Program-made: the position numbers and the translations under genes
Notes under the pieces: model-generated
The model's database searches: none
Seen by the model: the letters and a program-made list of their open reading frames with translations, nothing else
What the model was told of the DNA's origin: nothing
Source: Enterobacter chengduensis
Lineage (GTDB): Bacteria > Pseudomonadota > Gammaproteobacteria > Enterobacterales > Enterobacteriaceae
Direction: 5' to 3'
Assembly: GCF_001984825.2 (NCBI RefSeq)
Contig: NZ_CP043318.1
Span: 3,348,001 to 3,412,000, forward strand
Length of the DNA: 64,000 nucleotides
Shown: piece after piece, positions 1 through 9,508 of the stretch
Layout of the letters: each line of letters opens with the position of its first letter
Numbering within the stretch: the first letter of the stretch is position 1

Positions 1-700
1 CCTTATGCTTGCGGTAAAAATGGAAGTACCCGGAGAACTTCTTCGGCGAGGAGGTGATTTGCATCTCCCCGTGGTTGATGTGCAGGATCTGCGTGGCCTC
101 TTCCACTTTCCACGGCTCGCCGTACTCCACCACCATGCGCAGGAAGATGTCGTAATCCTGCGCGGCCTTGAGTTCGGTATCGAACAGACACTCTTTGAAG
201 CGCCACGCCCAGGTGAAGACCTGGTTACCAATAATGTTGCGCTTGTAGAACAGTCGGCGGGAGTACGGTGATTTCGGATACAGCGGGAGGCTGGCGGGCT
301 GCGAGTAGACCTCGCCCTGGCAGACATAGTCATTGGCATACAGGAAGGCGTGCGTGACCAGCTGCGCTTTATGCGACAGGAAGATAGACAGGCGGTTCGG
401 CGTCCATTCGTCGTCGTCGTCGATCCCGGTCAGATACTGCCCTTTGGCCTGCATAATCGCCTGGTTGCGCACCGCACAGGCGCCGGAGTTCATCGGGTTA
501 TGGGTGTACGTCACGCGCGGGTCGTTGAGATCGGTGACAAACTTTTGCAGCTGTTCATACGAAGAAGAACAGTCATCCACGACGATCAGTTCCCAGTTAT
601 CGTAATCCTGACGTAAGACCGACTTAATTGCGCGGATCGCCAGCTGCTGACGATTCCATGTCGGCATATAGATAGAAATCAAAGGGCGTTGTGTGGTCAT
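1..700 (-). CDS. wcaA: Colanic acid glycosyltransferase WcaA, 3' end cut by window edge
   Basis: A family 2 glycosyltransferase of the colanic acid operon that adds a sugar to the lipid-linked repeat unit at the inner membrane face. The minus-strand frame opens at 700 with MTTQRPLISIYMPTWNRQQ and stays open for 233 codons to the window edge; the E. coli protein has 279 residues, so about 46 are missing. The GT-A fold signature is visible: an N-terminal ISIYMPTWNR strand, a VVDDCS motif near residue 42 and an IDDDDEW acidic nucleotide-sugar/metal motif near residue 94. A strong AGGAGGA ribosome site precedes the ATG. It follows wzc on the same strand, as in E. coli, with a REP palindrome pair between them. 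The complete gene and the rest of the wca operon lie outside the window. Confidence 0.95.
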   Translation of the reverse strand, partial: MTTQRPLISIYMPTWNRQQLAIRAIKSVLRQDYDNWELIVVDDCSSSYEQLQKFVTDLNDPRVTYTHNPMNSGACAVRNQAIMQAKGQYLTGIDDDDEWTPNRLSIFLSHKAQLVTHAFLYANDYVCQGEVYSQPASLPLYPKSPYSRRLFYKRNIIGNQVFTWAWRFKECLFDTELKAAQDYDIFLRMVVEYGEPWKVEEATQILHINHGEMQITSSPKKFSGYFHFYRKHK

Positions 701-709
701 ATCTTCCTC

Positions 710-808
710 CTACCCCTCACCCCGGCCCTCTCCCCTGAGGGGAGAGGGTGAAAGTGGCACCGAACCGTCCCCTCTCCCCTCAGGGGAGAGGGTTAGGGTG
801 AGGGGTGT
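710..808. repeat. REP-type inverted palindrome pair (BIME-like)
   Basis: Two copies of a palindromic unit face each other between wzc and wcaA: CACCCCGGCCCTCTCCCCT on the left and its near-complement AGGGGAGAGGGTTAGGGTG on the right, separated by about 40 bases. Single copies of related units lie at 6897-6930, 16167-16200 and 62760-62799. In transcribed RNA the pair would fold into a long hairpin that could protect or attenuate the message between wzc and wcaA; that role is inferred. Confidence 0.85.
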
Positions 809-820
809 GGGGTGTGTTTT

Positions 821-2983
821 TTATTTACTGTCAGATTTATATTCGTACTCGTAATACCCGTAATCCTGGTACCCGGTCGCGCGGCGGAAGATGGAGTTCA
901 GGATCACCCCTTTCACCTCAATCCCGTTCTGCTCGAAGCGGCTCAGGCTGGTTTCCACCTCTTTCAGGGTGTTCACCGCGTAACGCGCGACCATCAGCGT
1001 GGTGCCCGCATGGCGGCCCACGACGGCAGCGTCGGTCACGGCCAGAATTGGCGGCGTATCGATCAGCACCAGGTCATAGTTTTTGCTCGCCCACTCAATC
1101 AGCTGGGTGAAACGTTCGCTCATCAGCAGCTCGGACGGGTTAGGCGGCACCTGGCCGCGTGGGATCAGGTCAAATTTCGGCACCGTTGTCGGTTTCGCGC
1201 TCTGGCTGATGTCACCCTTGCCGAGCAGGATTTCCGACAGGCCGTTCACGTTGTTGGTGCCCAGCAGCTCGTGGGTATAGCCTTTACGCATATCGCAGTC
1301 GATCAGCAGCACGCGCTTGTTGGTCTGGCTGACCACCGCGGCCAGGTTGGCGCAGACGAAGGTTTTACCGATTGACGGGCTAACGCCGGTCAACATCAGG
1401 ACGTTATTTTTGGCCTGCATCATGGCGAAGTGCAGGCTGGTACGCAGGCTGCGGATCGCTTCGATGGCGAGGTCGGTCGGGTTACCCACCGCCAGAAGCT
1501 GGCTCTGCTTGTAACGCTTAACGCCCTTAATGGTTTTGACGCTGTCACGGGATTTTTGCCATTCAGACAGCGGAATGCTGGCATAAACGTTGATACCGCT
1601 CTCTTCCAGCACCTGCGGGCTTTCGATGCCGCGGTTGAACAGGGAACGCAGCAGCACGCCCACGATGGAGAGCATCAGGCCGAGAATAATGCTGCCGAGA
1701 ATAATTAGCGCTTTCTTCGGCTTCAGCACGCCGGGCTGGGTAATCGCCGGGTCGACGATGCGCACGTCACCGACGGTACTGGCTTCGGTGATTTTCAGCT
1801 CCTGCTGCTTGTTCAGCAGCTGCATATAAACCTGCTGTCCGGACTCCACGTCGCGGGTCAGACGCACGATCTCCTGCTGCGTTTTCGGCATCGCGGTCAC
1901 GCGGTCATTGAGCTTCGCCTTCTCCTCTTCCAGGGTACGGCGTTTCTCCAGCAGCGTGCGGTAGGCCGGGTGACGCTTGGTGTAGAGCTTGGAAATCTCG
2001 GCTTCTTTAAAGGTCAGCTCGTTGAGCTGCGCGTCAATGTTGACCATCGAATCGAGAACCGATTTCGCCTCCAGCGGCAGGTCAACGGAGTCTTTATCCT
2101 GACGGTAGGCGTTCAGCTTGTTCTCGGCATCATCCAGGTGAGCGCGCACTTCCGGGAGCTGCTTCGCGAGGAAGGCCAGGCTTTTCGCCGCTTCGGCCGA
2201 CTTACGCTCAACGTTCTGCTCAAGATAGTTGCGGGTAATGCTGTTCAGGATGTCGCGGATCTGATCCTTATCTTCACCGGTAAAGGTCATGCTCAGCACG
2301 CCGGTGTCCTTACCGTTTTCGGTCACGGTGAGGTTGTTTTGCAGATTGTTGATCATCCCCAGCGTGGAGAATTTGGTGACGGTGAATTCACCGCCCTCCT
2401 GGGCGTTGATCGCGCTGACCATCATGCTGACGCCGTCTTTGCTCAGCATCTGCCCCACTTCACCGCGGGCGCTGAAGCCCGCGTCGCTGGTCAGCTGATA
2501 CTGTTTCGGGCCAAGCACCGTCAGGGTAAACGTCCGATCGGCAGCCCCTTTCGGCAGCACGAAGTCAGTCACTTTCACCGTGTCGTTGTTTCGCCCCATC
2601 AGACGATCCCAGCCCGCACCAAAGACAGGGAAGGTATTTTTGGTGACGGAGATATCGAGCCCGAGGTCGTGAACCGTTTTACCCAGCACCAGACGCGACT
2701 GGATAAGCTGAATTTCAGCGTCGGATGCCGGCGGCTTGTTCGCCAGCGCGGAACCAATGTCCTGCACCAGCGAGTTGCCGGTATTCTGCTCGATCTGCAC
2801 CAGCGCGTCGGCGCTGTAGATAGGCGTGGCGAACAGCGTATAGACGACAGCTGCCGCGGCAAAAACGGCGGTAATGCCAAGCACCCACCACTTTGCCTCG
2901 ATAACCGTGCCGACCAGGCGTCCAATATCAATTTCATCACTGCCCGAAGTCGGGGCGGCAGAAGGTCTTGTTTTTTCTGTCAT
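821..2983 (-). CDS. wzc: Tyrosine-protein kinase Wzc (colanic acid)
   Basis: Inner-membrane BY-kinase that works with the Wza channel to polymerise and export colanic acid and is dephosphorylated by Wzb. The 720-residue protein has an N-terminal Wzz chain-length domain with a transmembrane helix near residues 30-50, a long periplasmic coiled-coil stretch around 250-400, a second helix near 425-445, and a cytoplasmic kinase domain with Walker A (GVSPSIGKTF, about 533), Walker A' (LLIDCDMRKG) and Walker B (LVLIDTPP). The C-terminus is a tyrosine cluster (GYQDYGYYEYEY), the autophosphorylation tail. The start at MTEKTRPSAAP matches the E. coli length exactly; an upstream in-frame ATG would add 12 residues inside wzb. 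The start codon is two bases past the wzb stop, so translation is probably coupled. Confidence 0.97.
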   Translation of the reverse strand: MTEKTRPSAAPTSGSDEIDIGRLVGTVIEAKWWVLGITAVFAAAAVVYTLFATPIYSADALVQIEQNTGNSLVQDIGSALANKPPASDAEIQLIQSRLVLGKTVHDLGLDISVTKNTFPVFGAGWDRLMGRNNDTVKVTDFVLPKGAADRTFTLTVLGPKQYQLTSDAGFSARGEVGQMLSKDGVSMMVSAINAQEGGEFTVTKFSTLGMINNLQNNLTVTENGKDTGVLSMTFTGEDKDQIRDILNSITRNYLEQNVERKSAEAAKSLAFLAKQLPEVRAHLDDAENKLNAYRQDKDSVDLPLEAKSVLDSMVNIDAQLNELTFKEAEISKLYTKRHPAYRTLLEKRRTLEEEKAKLNDRVTAMPKTQQEIVRLTRDVESGQQVYMQLLNKQQELKITEASTVGDVRIVDPAITQPGVLKPKKALIILGSIILGLMLSIVGVLLRSLFNRGIESPQVLEESGINVYASIPLSEWQKSRDSVKTIKGVKRYKQSQLLAVGNPTDLAIEAIRSLRTSLHFAMMQAKNNVLMLTGVSPSIGKTFVCANLAAVVSQTNKRVLLIDCDMRKGYTHELLGTNNVNGLSEILLGKGDISQSAKPTTVPKFDLIPRGQVPPNPSELLMSERFTQLIEWASKNYDLVLIDTPPILAVTDAAVVGRHAGTTLMVARYAVNTLKEVETSLSRFEQNGIEVKGVILNSIFRRATGYQDYGYYEYEYKSDSK

Positions 2984-2985
2984 TG

Positions 2986-3429
2986 TTATCCCTGCTGAAC
3001 TTTCAGTGCCTGCGCCCACTGCTGGGCAGACTGGTCAAGTAAGGTGTAAACCGCCTCAAAGGCCTCTTGGCTTTTGCGATACGGATCGGGGATTTCACGT
3101 TCATTGTCCCAGTGACCAAACAGCATCACCTTGCCGCGCATCTCCGGCGCGATGTCGCACAGCGCGTGAATATGCCGTTTTTCCATCGTCAGGATCAGGT
3201 CATACTCCCGGCACATGCGGCCAGTAACCTGGCGGGCGACGTGGCCGTCGAGCGAGAGGTGATGATCCCGCGCCACGCTGGTTGCGCGCTCGTCGGCACC
3301 TTTACCGACCAGCGCGCCCAGCCCTGCCGACTCAACGATCAGTTCGGGCCGGTAGTGCTTCAACAGCCGTTCACCCGTAGGGGAACGGCAAATGTTCCCC
3401 ACGCATACCACCAGAATTTTGTTAAACAT
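2986..3429 (-). CDS. wzb: Low-molecular-weight protein-tyrosine phosphatase Wzb
   Basis: Cytoplasmic phosphatase that removes phosphate from the Wzc tyrosine tail, a cycle needed for colanic acid polymerisation. The 147-residue protein is the family length in E. coli. The catalytic P-loop lies at the N-terminus (VCVGNICRS, with the nucleophilic Cys and the Arg of CX5R), and the general-acid aspartate is in the DPYRKS motif near residue 115. It is the middle gene of wza-wzb-wzc, six bases after wza and two bases before wzc. A paralogue is present at 56516-56965 in a second export locus. Confidence 0.97.
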   Translation of the reverse strand: MFNKILVVCVGNICRSPTGERLLKHYRPELIVESAGLGALVGKGADERATSVARDHHLSLDGHVARQVTGRMCREYDLILTMEKRHIHALCDIAPEMRGKVMLFGHWDNEREIPDPYRKSQEAFEAVYTLLDQSAQQWAQALKVQQG

Positions 3430-3435
3430 CGCGGA

Positions 3436-4575
3436 TTACCAGGTATGAATGTCGCGCGCCGTATCCGTCATGTAGCGAACGCCACTGATGGTTGGCAGCA
3501 ACTGGTTGATCAGACGGTTCCAGCGGGCAACCGGCGCGGTGGTGACGTACACCACGTCATATGGCTGGAGGCGGAACGACGTTGCCATTACCAGCGAGGT
3601 CGCGTCGGACATATCGAGCTGGTAAATGTTGGCAATCTTGCCTTTGTTGCTGGCGTCGTCCTTCAGCGGGCGAATCACGAAGATGCCGCTGGCGTTGGAG
3701 GAGGTCAAATCGATGCCTTCCGCATTGCCCAGCGCTTCGGTCAGGGTCATGCCGCTGAAGTCCATCTTGAGGGTGCTCTGTTTCTTCACTTCACCCATCA
3801 CGAAGACTTTCAGATCGTCATTGCGCGGCACGTAAAGAATGTCGCCTGGATAGAGCAGGCGGTTCTGGGTCAGATCGCCGTTTTGCATCAGCGCCTGCAG
3901 CGAAATACGCTGCTCCTTCCCGTTGTGGGTGAGCACCACGTTGCGCCAGTCGGCGCCGTCGGTTAACCCGCCCGCGGCGTTTATGGCGTCCAGCACGGTA
4001 AGAGGCACGTTGGTGATGGCCTGCTGGCCGGACTTGTTCACCTGGCCGGAGATATAGGCTTTTTGCGAGCGGAATGCGGCGATATTAACGTCCACCTGCG
4101 GATCGGCGATGTACTGCGCTAAGCGGCCGGTAATATCACTACGGATCTCGGCAAGCGTTTTCCCCGCAACGTGGACTTTACCAATGTAGGGATAGAACAT
4201 GGTGCCGTCTGACTGCACCCAGTTACCGGTGTCGCTTGAGCTGCGATACTGGCCCGCTGGCGTGGTCAGTTCCGGGTGGTCCCAGACGGTCACGTTGATC
4301 ACGTCTCCCGGCCCCACGCGGTACTGGTAGGAGGCAATTTCCTGGTCCAGAGACATATTCGGCTGGGCAACATTCGGACGTGGACGTAATTGTTCGACCA
4401 GACGTGGCGTAAGTGGATAAACATTCACCATTTTGTCGAGATCAAAATCGGCATCCTGTTGCTTGATCACATCCTTACCCATTGTTGACATATTGCTGCC
4501 GGGAAAGACCGTGCAACCACTCATCAAGGTCACAGACACCAATAATGGCATCAATTTCATTTTGGATTTCATCAT
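3436..4575 (-). CDS. wza: Outer-membrane polysaccharide export lipoprotein Wza
   Basis: Octameric outer-membrane channel through which colanic acid leaves the cell. The 379-residue precursor has a lipoprotein signal peptide ending in the lipobox LMSGC, with lipidated Cys21. Then come the polysaccharide export domain ([20 protein letters not shown]), SLBB-type domains in the middle, and the C-terminal amphipathic segment ending in RDIHTW that forms the outer-membrane alpha-barrel in E. coli Wza. Length and sequence follow E. coli Wza closely. It is the first gene of the operon and is preceded by a leader of about 690 bases with a JUMPstart element. Confidence 0.97.
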   Translation of the reverse strand: MMKSKMKLMPLLVSVTLMSGCTVFPGSNMSTMGKDVIKQQDADFDLDKMVNVYPLTPRLVEQLRPRPNVAQPNMSLDQEIASYQYRVGPGDVINVTVWDHPELTTPAGQYRSSSDTGNWVQSDGTMFYPYIGKVHVAGKTLAEIRSDITGRLAQYIADPQVDVNIAAFRSQKAYISGQVNKSGQQAITNVPLTVLDAINAAGGLTDGADWRNVVLTHNGKEQRISLQALMQNGDLTQNRLLYPGDILYVPRNDDLKVFVMGEVKKQSTLKMDFSGMTLTEALGNAEGIDLTSSNASGIFVIRPLKDDASNKGKIANIYQLDMSDATSLVMATSFRLQPYDVVYVTTAPVARWNRLINQLLPTISGVRYMTDTARDIHTW

Positions 4576-4753
4576 TGATTATTTATCACTTTGGCAGAGT
4601 AATTATCCTGTGCGATTTAAATAAGCTCGGGTCGTATTGGTTTTCAGCATGCAGTTAATCAAATAGAAATTTAACTGGCATCAGTCCTAAAAAAAGCTTA
4701 TTCATCCATTGGCTATTGACAGAATAATCGATGCTGATTCACACGCTTTCAGG

Positions 4754-4791
4754 CACGCTACCGCCCTTGGCTTTCAGTTACCAATCCACTG
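4754..4791 (-). promoter_or_regulatory. JUMPstart / ops element in the wza leader
   Basis: Read on the minus strand, this stretch begins CAGTGGATTGGTAAC and ends with GGGCGGTAGCGTG, matching the JUMPstart consensus found upstream of enterobacterial polysaccharide operons. The terminal GGCGGTAGCGTG is the ops signal at which RNA polymerase pauses and RfaH is recruited, allowing transcription through long surface-polysaccharide operons. It lies about 180 bases upstream of the wza start on the coding strand. The RfaH role follows from the family. Confidence 0.9.
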
Positions 4792-5032
4792 ACTAAACAA
4801 TGTGTTATGGATAGACACCCTCTCAAGTAAGGTCTTGTGGGAATATATCAGCCGCTGCAAATACCCGACGGATAATGAATAACCATCCCAGAAGACCGAA
4901 CAATAATAGCAACACCGAGATTTAACATTTGATGCTGGGAGAATTGTTGCAGCTAACCTAATAGCAGGCAAGGAGACAACTGTCCTAATATCCGTTTTTA
5001 AGATTAATATTAAGGGCAAATTTTTGACCTTT

Positions 5033-5046
5033 TAGGATTTTCTTTA
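5033..5046 (-). promoter_or_regulatory. Possible RcsAB box upstream of wza
   Basis: On the minus strand this reads TAAAGAAAATCCTA and matches the RcsAB consensus TAAGAATATTCCTA at 10 of 14 positions, including the full 3' half. It lies about 460 bases upstream of the wza start and upstream of the JUMPstart, as expected for Rcs phosphorelay control of colanic acid. The match is partial. Confidence 0.4.
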
Positions 5047-5267
5047 TATTGACAAAAAGAGAGTAAAAATCCTTACCTGCGATATATCCTAAAGTACGCT
5101 TCCCATAATTAAATATACGTATTCGCCTTATTTACACCGTCATCGGAATGCTCTCTTTTTCACCCGGCGTATTAAGAGAAATCTCACCCCGGCATTGCAA
5201 TTTCCCCCAGCTTTATCCATGATCGAAGTGTGACATTCGTCATATAACAGAAGGTATTGCTATTACT

Positions 5268-6851
5268 ATGGAATGGATTGCCGATCCCTCAATCTGGGCC
5301 GGGCTGGTTACGCTGGTCGTCATCGAGCTCGTGCTCGGGATTGATAATCTGGTTTTTATCGCCATCCTTGCTGAAAAACTGCCCCCTTCCCAGCGCGACC
5401 GCGCGCGCGTGACCGGTCTGCTGCTGGCGATGGTGATGCGGCTACTGCTGCTGGCCTCTATCTCCTGGCTGGTCACCCTCACTCAGCCCCTGTTCTCCGT
5501 TCACGGTCTGAGCTTTAGCGCCCGCGATCTGATCATGCTCTTCGGCGGGCTGTTCCTGCTGTTTAAAGCCACCGTTGAGTTGAATGAGCGGCTGGAAGGC
5601 AAAGACAGCGAGAACCCGACCCAGCGCCGCGGGGCGAAATTCTGGCCGGTGGTGGCGCAAATTGTGGTGCTGGATGCGGTCTTCTCCCTCGACTCGGTGA
5701 TCACCGCCGTCGGGATGGTGGACCATCTTGCGGTGATGATGGCCGCGGTCATTATTGCCATCACGCTGATGGTGATGGCCAGCAAGGCGCTGACCCGCTT
5801 CGTGAACAGTCACCCCACCATTGTGATCCTCTGTCTGAGCTTCCTGCTGATGATTGGCTTTAGCCTGGTCGCCGACGGTTTCGGCTTCCATATTCCGAAA
5901 GGCTACCTGTATGCCGCCATCGGGTTCTCCGTCATGATTGAAGCGCTAAACCAGCTGGCGATATTTAACCGCCGCCGCTTCCTCTCCGCCAATCAGACCC
6001 TGCGCCAACGCACGGCCGACACGGTCATGCGTCTGCTGAGCGGCAAGAAAGAGGATGCGGAGCTGGACCCCGAATCCTCCTCTATGCTGGCCGATCACAG
6101 GGACGGGCAAATCTTTGACCCGCAGGAACGGCTGATGATCGAGCGGGTGCTCAATCTGAATCAACGGACGGTCAGCAGCATCATGACGTCGCGGCATGAC
6201 ATTGAGCATATCGACCTGACGGCCCCGGAAGCGCAAATCCGCGCCCTGCTGGATAAAAACCAGCACACCCGCGTGGTGGTAACAGGCGGTGAAGAGGAAG
6301 AGGAACTGCTGGGCGTGGTGCACGTCATTGATCTGCTTTCGCAGCAGCTTCACGGCGAAGCGCTCAATCTGCGCGCCCTGGTACGCCAGCCGCTGGTTTT
6401 CCCGGAGGGGCTACCGCTGCTTTCCGCCCTTGAGCAATTCCGCAACGCGCGCACGCATTTTGCCTTTGTGGTCGACGAGTTTGGTTCGGTAGAAGGGCTG
6501 GTTACGCTCAGCGACGTGATGGAAACCATCGCCGGTAACTTGCCAAACGAGGTGGATGAAATTGACGCCCGCCACGACATTCAGAAAAACGCAGACGGCT
6601 CGTGGACGGCTAACGGCCATATGCCGCTTGAGGACCTGGTGCAGTACGTGCCGCTGCCGCTGGATGAAAAGCGGGAATATCACACGATTGCCGGCCTGCT
6701 GATGGAGTATTTGCAGCGTATCCCGCAGCCGGGAGAAGAGGTTCAGGTGGGCGACTATCTGCTCAAAACGCTGCAGATTGAAAACCATCGCGTGCAGAAG
6801 GTGCAGTTAATACCGTTACGGGATGAGGAAGAACTGGATTTTGAGGTGTAG
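5268..6851 (+). CDS. yegH: TerC-family membrane protein with CBS and CorC domains, YegH
   Basis: Integral inner-membrane protein of 527 residues, identical in length to E. coli YegH; its function is not established, though the TerC fold suggests metal or tellurite-related transport. Residues 1 to about 230 form the TerC domain, with about seven hydrophobic helices and the conserved acidic motifs [11 protein letters not shown] and [15 protein letters not shown]-domain pair follows at roughly 295-430 ([33 protein letters not shown]), then a C-terminal CorC/HlyC transporter-associated domain ending at 527. It stands alone, divergent from wza and convergent with asmA, and ends in a strong terminator. 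Confidence 0.95.
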   Translation: MEWIADPSIWAGLVTLVVIELVLGIDNLVFIAILAEKLPPSQRDRARVTGLLLAMVMRLLLLASISWLVTLTQPLFSVHGLSFSARDLIMLFGGLFLLFKATVELNERLEGKDSENPTQRRGAKFWPVVAQIVVLDAVFSLDSVITAVGMVDHLAVMMAAVIIAITLMVMASKALTRFVNSHPTIVILCLSFLLMIGFSLVADGFGFHIPKGYLYAAIGFSVMIEALNQLAIFNRRRFLSANQTLRQRTADTVMRLLSGKKEDAELDPESSSMLADHRDGQIFDPQERLMIERVLNLNQRTVSSIMTSRHDIEHIDLTAPEAQIRALLDKNQHTRVVVTGGEEEEELLGVVHVIDLLSQQLHGEALNLRALVRQPLVFPEGLPLLSALEQFRNARTHFAFVVDEFGSVEGLVTLSDVMETIAGNLPNEVDEIDARHDIQKNADGSWTANGHMPLEDLVQYVPLPLDEKREYHTIAGLLMEYLQRIPQPGEEVQVGDYLLKTLQIENHRVQKVQLIPLRDEEELDFEV

Positions 6852-6857
6852 GTAAAA

Positions 6858-6886
6858 ACAAAACGGCAACCCCGTTGCCGTTTTTT
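6858..6886. terminator. Rho-independent terminator between yegH and asmA
   Basis: A perfect 10-bp stem, AAACGGCAAC and GTTGCCGTTT around a CCC loop (6861-6883), followed by a T-run on the plus strand and preceded by an A-rich run. It can therefore stop both yegH and the convergent asmA transcripts. A REP unit follows directly downstream. Confidence 0.9.
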
Positions 6887-6896
6887 GTGTTTGCGC

Positions 6897-6930
6897 CATC
6901 TCCCCGTGGGAGAGGGCCGGGGTCAGGGCA
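6897..6930. repeat. REP-type palindrome next to the yegH terminator
   Basis: The unit reads CTCCCCGTGGGAGAGGGCC, then GGGGTCAGGGC. The same unit occurs inverted at 16167-16200, where it is also joined to an AACGGCAAC/GTTGCCGTT hairpin, and in related form at 62760-62799. Confidence 0.8.
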
Positions 6931-6962
6931 TCAAGCTGCACTTGCACCCGGCACAACGGGCA

Positions 6963-8813
6963 TCAAAGCTTGTCCAGCAGCTTCTTCACATCCTTGCCGC
7001 CCTGCGAATCTTTATTACGATCCGCCCAGTCGCTAAGCCGACGTTTTGCTTCATCCTGCAGATGCTTACGCAGGATCTGGTCCACCTGCAGGCTGTAATT
7101 CAGCGCCTGCCATTTGCCGTATACGGTCAGCGGGACCGGCGTCTCTTTGAGGAAGTCGATAAGCTTGCTTTTACCCTGCCAGCCGGAAAGTACCCGCACG
7201 TTAAAGCGCGTGTCCGCCGTCTCTTTCACCAGATCCAGCTTGCCGTCACCGGTGATTGATAACAGTGAAGAGGTGCCCTGCATGCCTTCGAGTGCGAGCT
7301 GCCCGTTATCCAGCGTCAGATCCGTGGTGAAGCTGTCGAGGCGGGTGGCGCTGTCGTAGTTTTCCTGAGCTTTCACATCGCTGCTGCGCTCCACCGCCTG
7401 CTGCACCAGCTGCTGGAAGTTGAGCCCTTCCATACGGGTATTTTTCAGATCGAGATGCGCCTGCCCCTGCCACTCGCGGCGAAAAGCTTCGGCGTCAATT
7501 TTCGTGCCCGAAAAGTCACCCGCAAGCGTCAGCTGCCCCGTTAGCGAAATCGGATAGTTGAACGCGTTCAGAATGGTGCCAATCTCAACGTTGTCGAGAC
7601 GCGGCTGGAATTCGGCGCTGGCAACGTCTTTACGGACATCCAGCGTGCCGGGCAGCGAGAGGTTCCCTGCGCCCATCTTACCGCTCAGTTCGGAGATCAC
7701 CAGCAAACCGTTATGGTTAAACATCTGGCTACTCACGTCGGTAAAATCAATACCGCGCCAGCGCAGGCTATTGGCTTTCAGCAGGATATCCGCCGTGAAT
7801 CCGCGCAGGGCGTTATACTCAGGCTGGTCGAGATTCGACGAAATAACCGGACGTGATACCGGCGCCTGGCTTTGTCCCGTCTGCGCAGCATTGCGGTCCG
7901 TATCGCTGGCTGACTGAGGCGGCAGCAGGTTTTCCAGGTTGAGCTTGTCAAACTGCAGGTTCACCACCCACTTCGGCTTCTCTTCAAGCGTGACGCTCGC
8001 CTGCCCCTTCAGGCTACTGTCATTGGCCTGCAGGTTGAGATTATCCAGCTCCAGCTGCTTTTGTTCTTCGCGCCATACGGCCTGCAGCGTTCCCTGCCCG
8101 GCGATCCCCTGGGTGGGAAGATCGGCTCCCGTCAGCTGCCAGTTCAGCTGCTGGATGTCGGCCGTAAGCTGATTCGGATAGTCCGAGGCGTTGACGCTGG
8201 CGTTCAGAGACAGGGTCAAATCGCGCTGATCGCGGTTCATGCGCCCGCTAAATTCCACCGACGCAAGATGGTGTTCATCCTGTTCCATCTGCAGGCTGAT
8301 GTTGCGGACGGTCACCTGCTCCTGGTGCTCATGCTGGAAAACCAACACGCTGTCGGCCACCTTCAGCTTGCCGATATCAAAGGACCAGCCCGTATCGGAC
8401 GGTTCATCAGGCAGGGTATTTTCGCGCGGCGCAACCGGCGCATTTACGTCACGCACGGCCTCGGATTGTGGGGTGAGCTGAATCACCGCGCCTTTCAGCA
8501 TCACCTGATTAACCTGCAGCTGATGGGAAATGAGCGGGATCAGCGCGACATCAAGACGCATGTTGTCTGCGGACACCAGGGGCTGGGACGCCCCCGGCGC
8601 CGTGAGCGACATGCGGCCAGAGAGAATGCTGAGCTGCGGCCAGACGTGCCAGCGCAGCGGCCCGTCAAGCTTCAGTTGATAACCGCTGCGTGCCTCGACC
8701 TCCCGCACCATGTAAGTGCGGAAATCATTAGGGTTAACCAGCAGTACCAACGCCGAAAGGCCAGCCACCAGCACCACCAGCAAAATCATCAGCGTTGTCA
8801 GAACTCTTCTCAT
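6963..8813 (-). CDS. asmA: AsmA, inner-membrane protein for outer-membrane lipid/protein homeostasis
   Basis: The founding member of the AsmA family of bridge-like proteins linked to phospholipid transport to the outer membrane; E. coli asmA mutations suppress outer-membrane protein assembly defects. The product has 616 residues against 617 in E. coli. A single N-terminal transmembrane helix (TTLMILLVVLVAGLSALVLL, about residues 6-25) anchors a long periplasmic beta-rich region with the characteristic VNPNDFR motif just after the helix and the AsmA C-terminal domain after about residue 350. It starts 22 bases after dcd on the same strand, as in E. coli, and probably shares the udk-dcd-asmA transcript. 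Confidence 0.95.
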   Translation of the reverse strand: MRRVLTTLMILLVVLVAGLSALVLLVNPNDFRTYMVREVEARSGYQLKLDGPLRWHVWPQLSILSGRMSLTAPGASQPLVSADNMRLDVALIPLISHQLQVNQVMLKGAVIQLTPQSEAVRDVNAPVAPRENTLPDEPSDTGWSFDIGKLKVADSVLVFQHEHQEQVTVRNISLQMEQDEHHLASVEFSGRMNRDQRDLTLSLNASVNASDYPNQLTADIQQLNWQLTGADLPTQGIAGQGTLQAVWREEQKQLELDNLNLQANDSSLKGQASVTLEEKPKWVVNLQFDKLNLENLLPPQSASDTDRNAAQTGQSQAPVSRPVISSNLDQPEYNALRGFTADILLKANSLRWRGIDFTDVSSQMFNHNGLLVISELSGKMGAGNLSLPGTLDVRKDVASAEFQPRLDNVEIGTILNAFNYPISLTGQLTLAGDFSGTKIDAEAFRREWQGQAHLDLKNTRMEGLNFQQLVQQAVERSSDVKAQENYDSATRLDSFTTDLTLDNGQLALEGMQGTSSLLSITGDGKLDLVKETADTRFNVRVLSGWQGKSKLIDFLKETPVPLTVYGKWQALNYSLQVDQILRKHLQDEAKRRLSDWADRNKDSQGGKDVKKLLDKL

Positions 8814-8835
8814 GGCATCCTCAATGGACTAACGA

Positions 8836-9417
8836 TCAGTCTTTATCAATACGGCTCGCCACCGCGCCCTGCTGGTCGCGATACTTTGCGTCCTGCCGAC
8901 GGTTATAAGGCCTGTCTGCCGGACCTGACAGAGGTTCAAAGCTTAACGCCCCGATCATCATGCCCGGACGCAGCGCCAGCGGCAATTTACCGGCATTGAA
9001 GAATTCCAGTACGATACGCCCGGACCAGCCTGGATCGATACGGTGCGCGGTCACGTGAACCATCAGCCCCAGTCGCGCCAGCGAAGAACGGCCGTCCAGC
9101 CAGCCGACGAGATCGGCAGGCAGGGTGACGGATTCAAACGTGACCGCCAGCGCCAGTTCACCCGGATGCAGATAAAAGGCTTCGCCTTCATCAATGATGA
9201 TTTCGTCACTCATCACGCGATCGAGCGCGGCGCTGACTTCGTCCTTCGGCCCGCTAAGGTCAATGAACGGCGCGGTGTGGCCGCTAAAGGTGCGGAACTT
9301 ATTCCCTAACCGAACATCAACGGTCACGCCATTGATACGCTCAACAGGTGGACGTGGGGTAATAGACAAACGGCCTTCATCCAGCCAGGCTTCAATATCG
9401 CGATCGCAAAGACGCAC
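8836..9417 (-). CDS. dcd: dCTP deaminase
   Basis: Converts dCTP to dUTP plus ammonia, the main source of dUMP for thymidylate synthesis in enterobacteria. The 193-residue product equals the E. coli enzyme in length and is nearly identical. The active-site segment [10 protein letters not shown] (about residues 109-118) carries the catalytic Ser and Arg, and the conserved IVLEFFN strand near residue 135 holds the catalytic glutamate. The C-terminal triphosphate-binding tail ends in SRIDKD. It lies between udk and asmA in the conserved order, with a 91-base gap to udk. Confidence 0.97.
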   Translation of the reverse strand: MRLCDRDIEAWLDEGRLSITPRPPVERINGVTVDVRLGNKFRTFSGHTAPFIDLSGPKDEVSAALDRVMSDEIIIDEGEAFYLHPGELALAVTFESVTLPADLVGWLDGRSSLARLGLMVHVTAHRIDPGWSGRIVLEFFNAGKLPLALRPGMMIGALSFEPLSGPADRPYNRRQDAKYRDQQGAVASRIDKD

Positions 9418-9508
9418 GGCACTTTCTCCTTTTATGCATCGTACCCTGAGGCGGTAAGCGCTCAGGGTAAAACCAGGTTATCTCTGAACGGTACACAATT
9501 CGCGCGGC

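Larger units (their letters stand above)
4576..5267. other. Long AT-rich intergenic leader between wza and yegH
   Basis: About 690 bases with no convincing gene. It holds the JUMPstart/ops element and a possible RcsAB box for the minus-strand colanic acid operon, and presumably the promoter of plus-strand yegH just before 5268. An 81-codon minus-strand frame at 4774-5019 runs through the regulatory leader and is not taken as a gene. Confidence 0.7.

Noticed and set aside
4774..5019. 81-codon minus-strand frame in the wza leader
   Set aside because: It overlaps the JUMPstart element and has no ribosome site or family resemblance.
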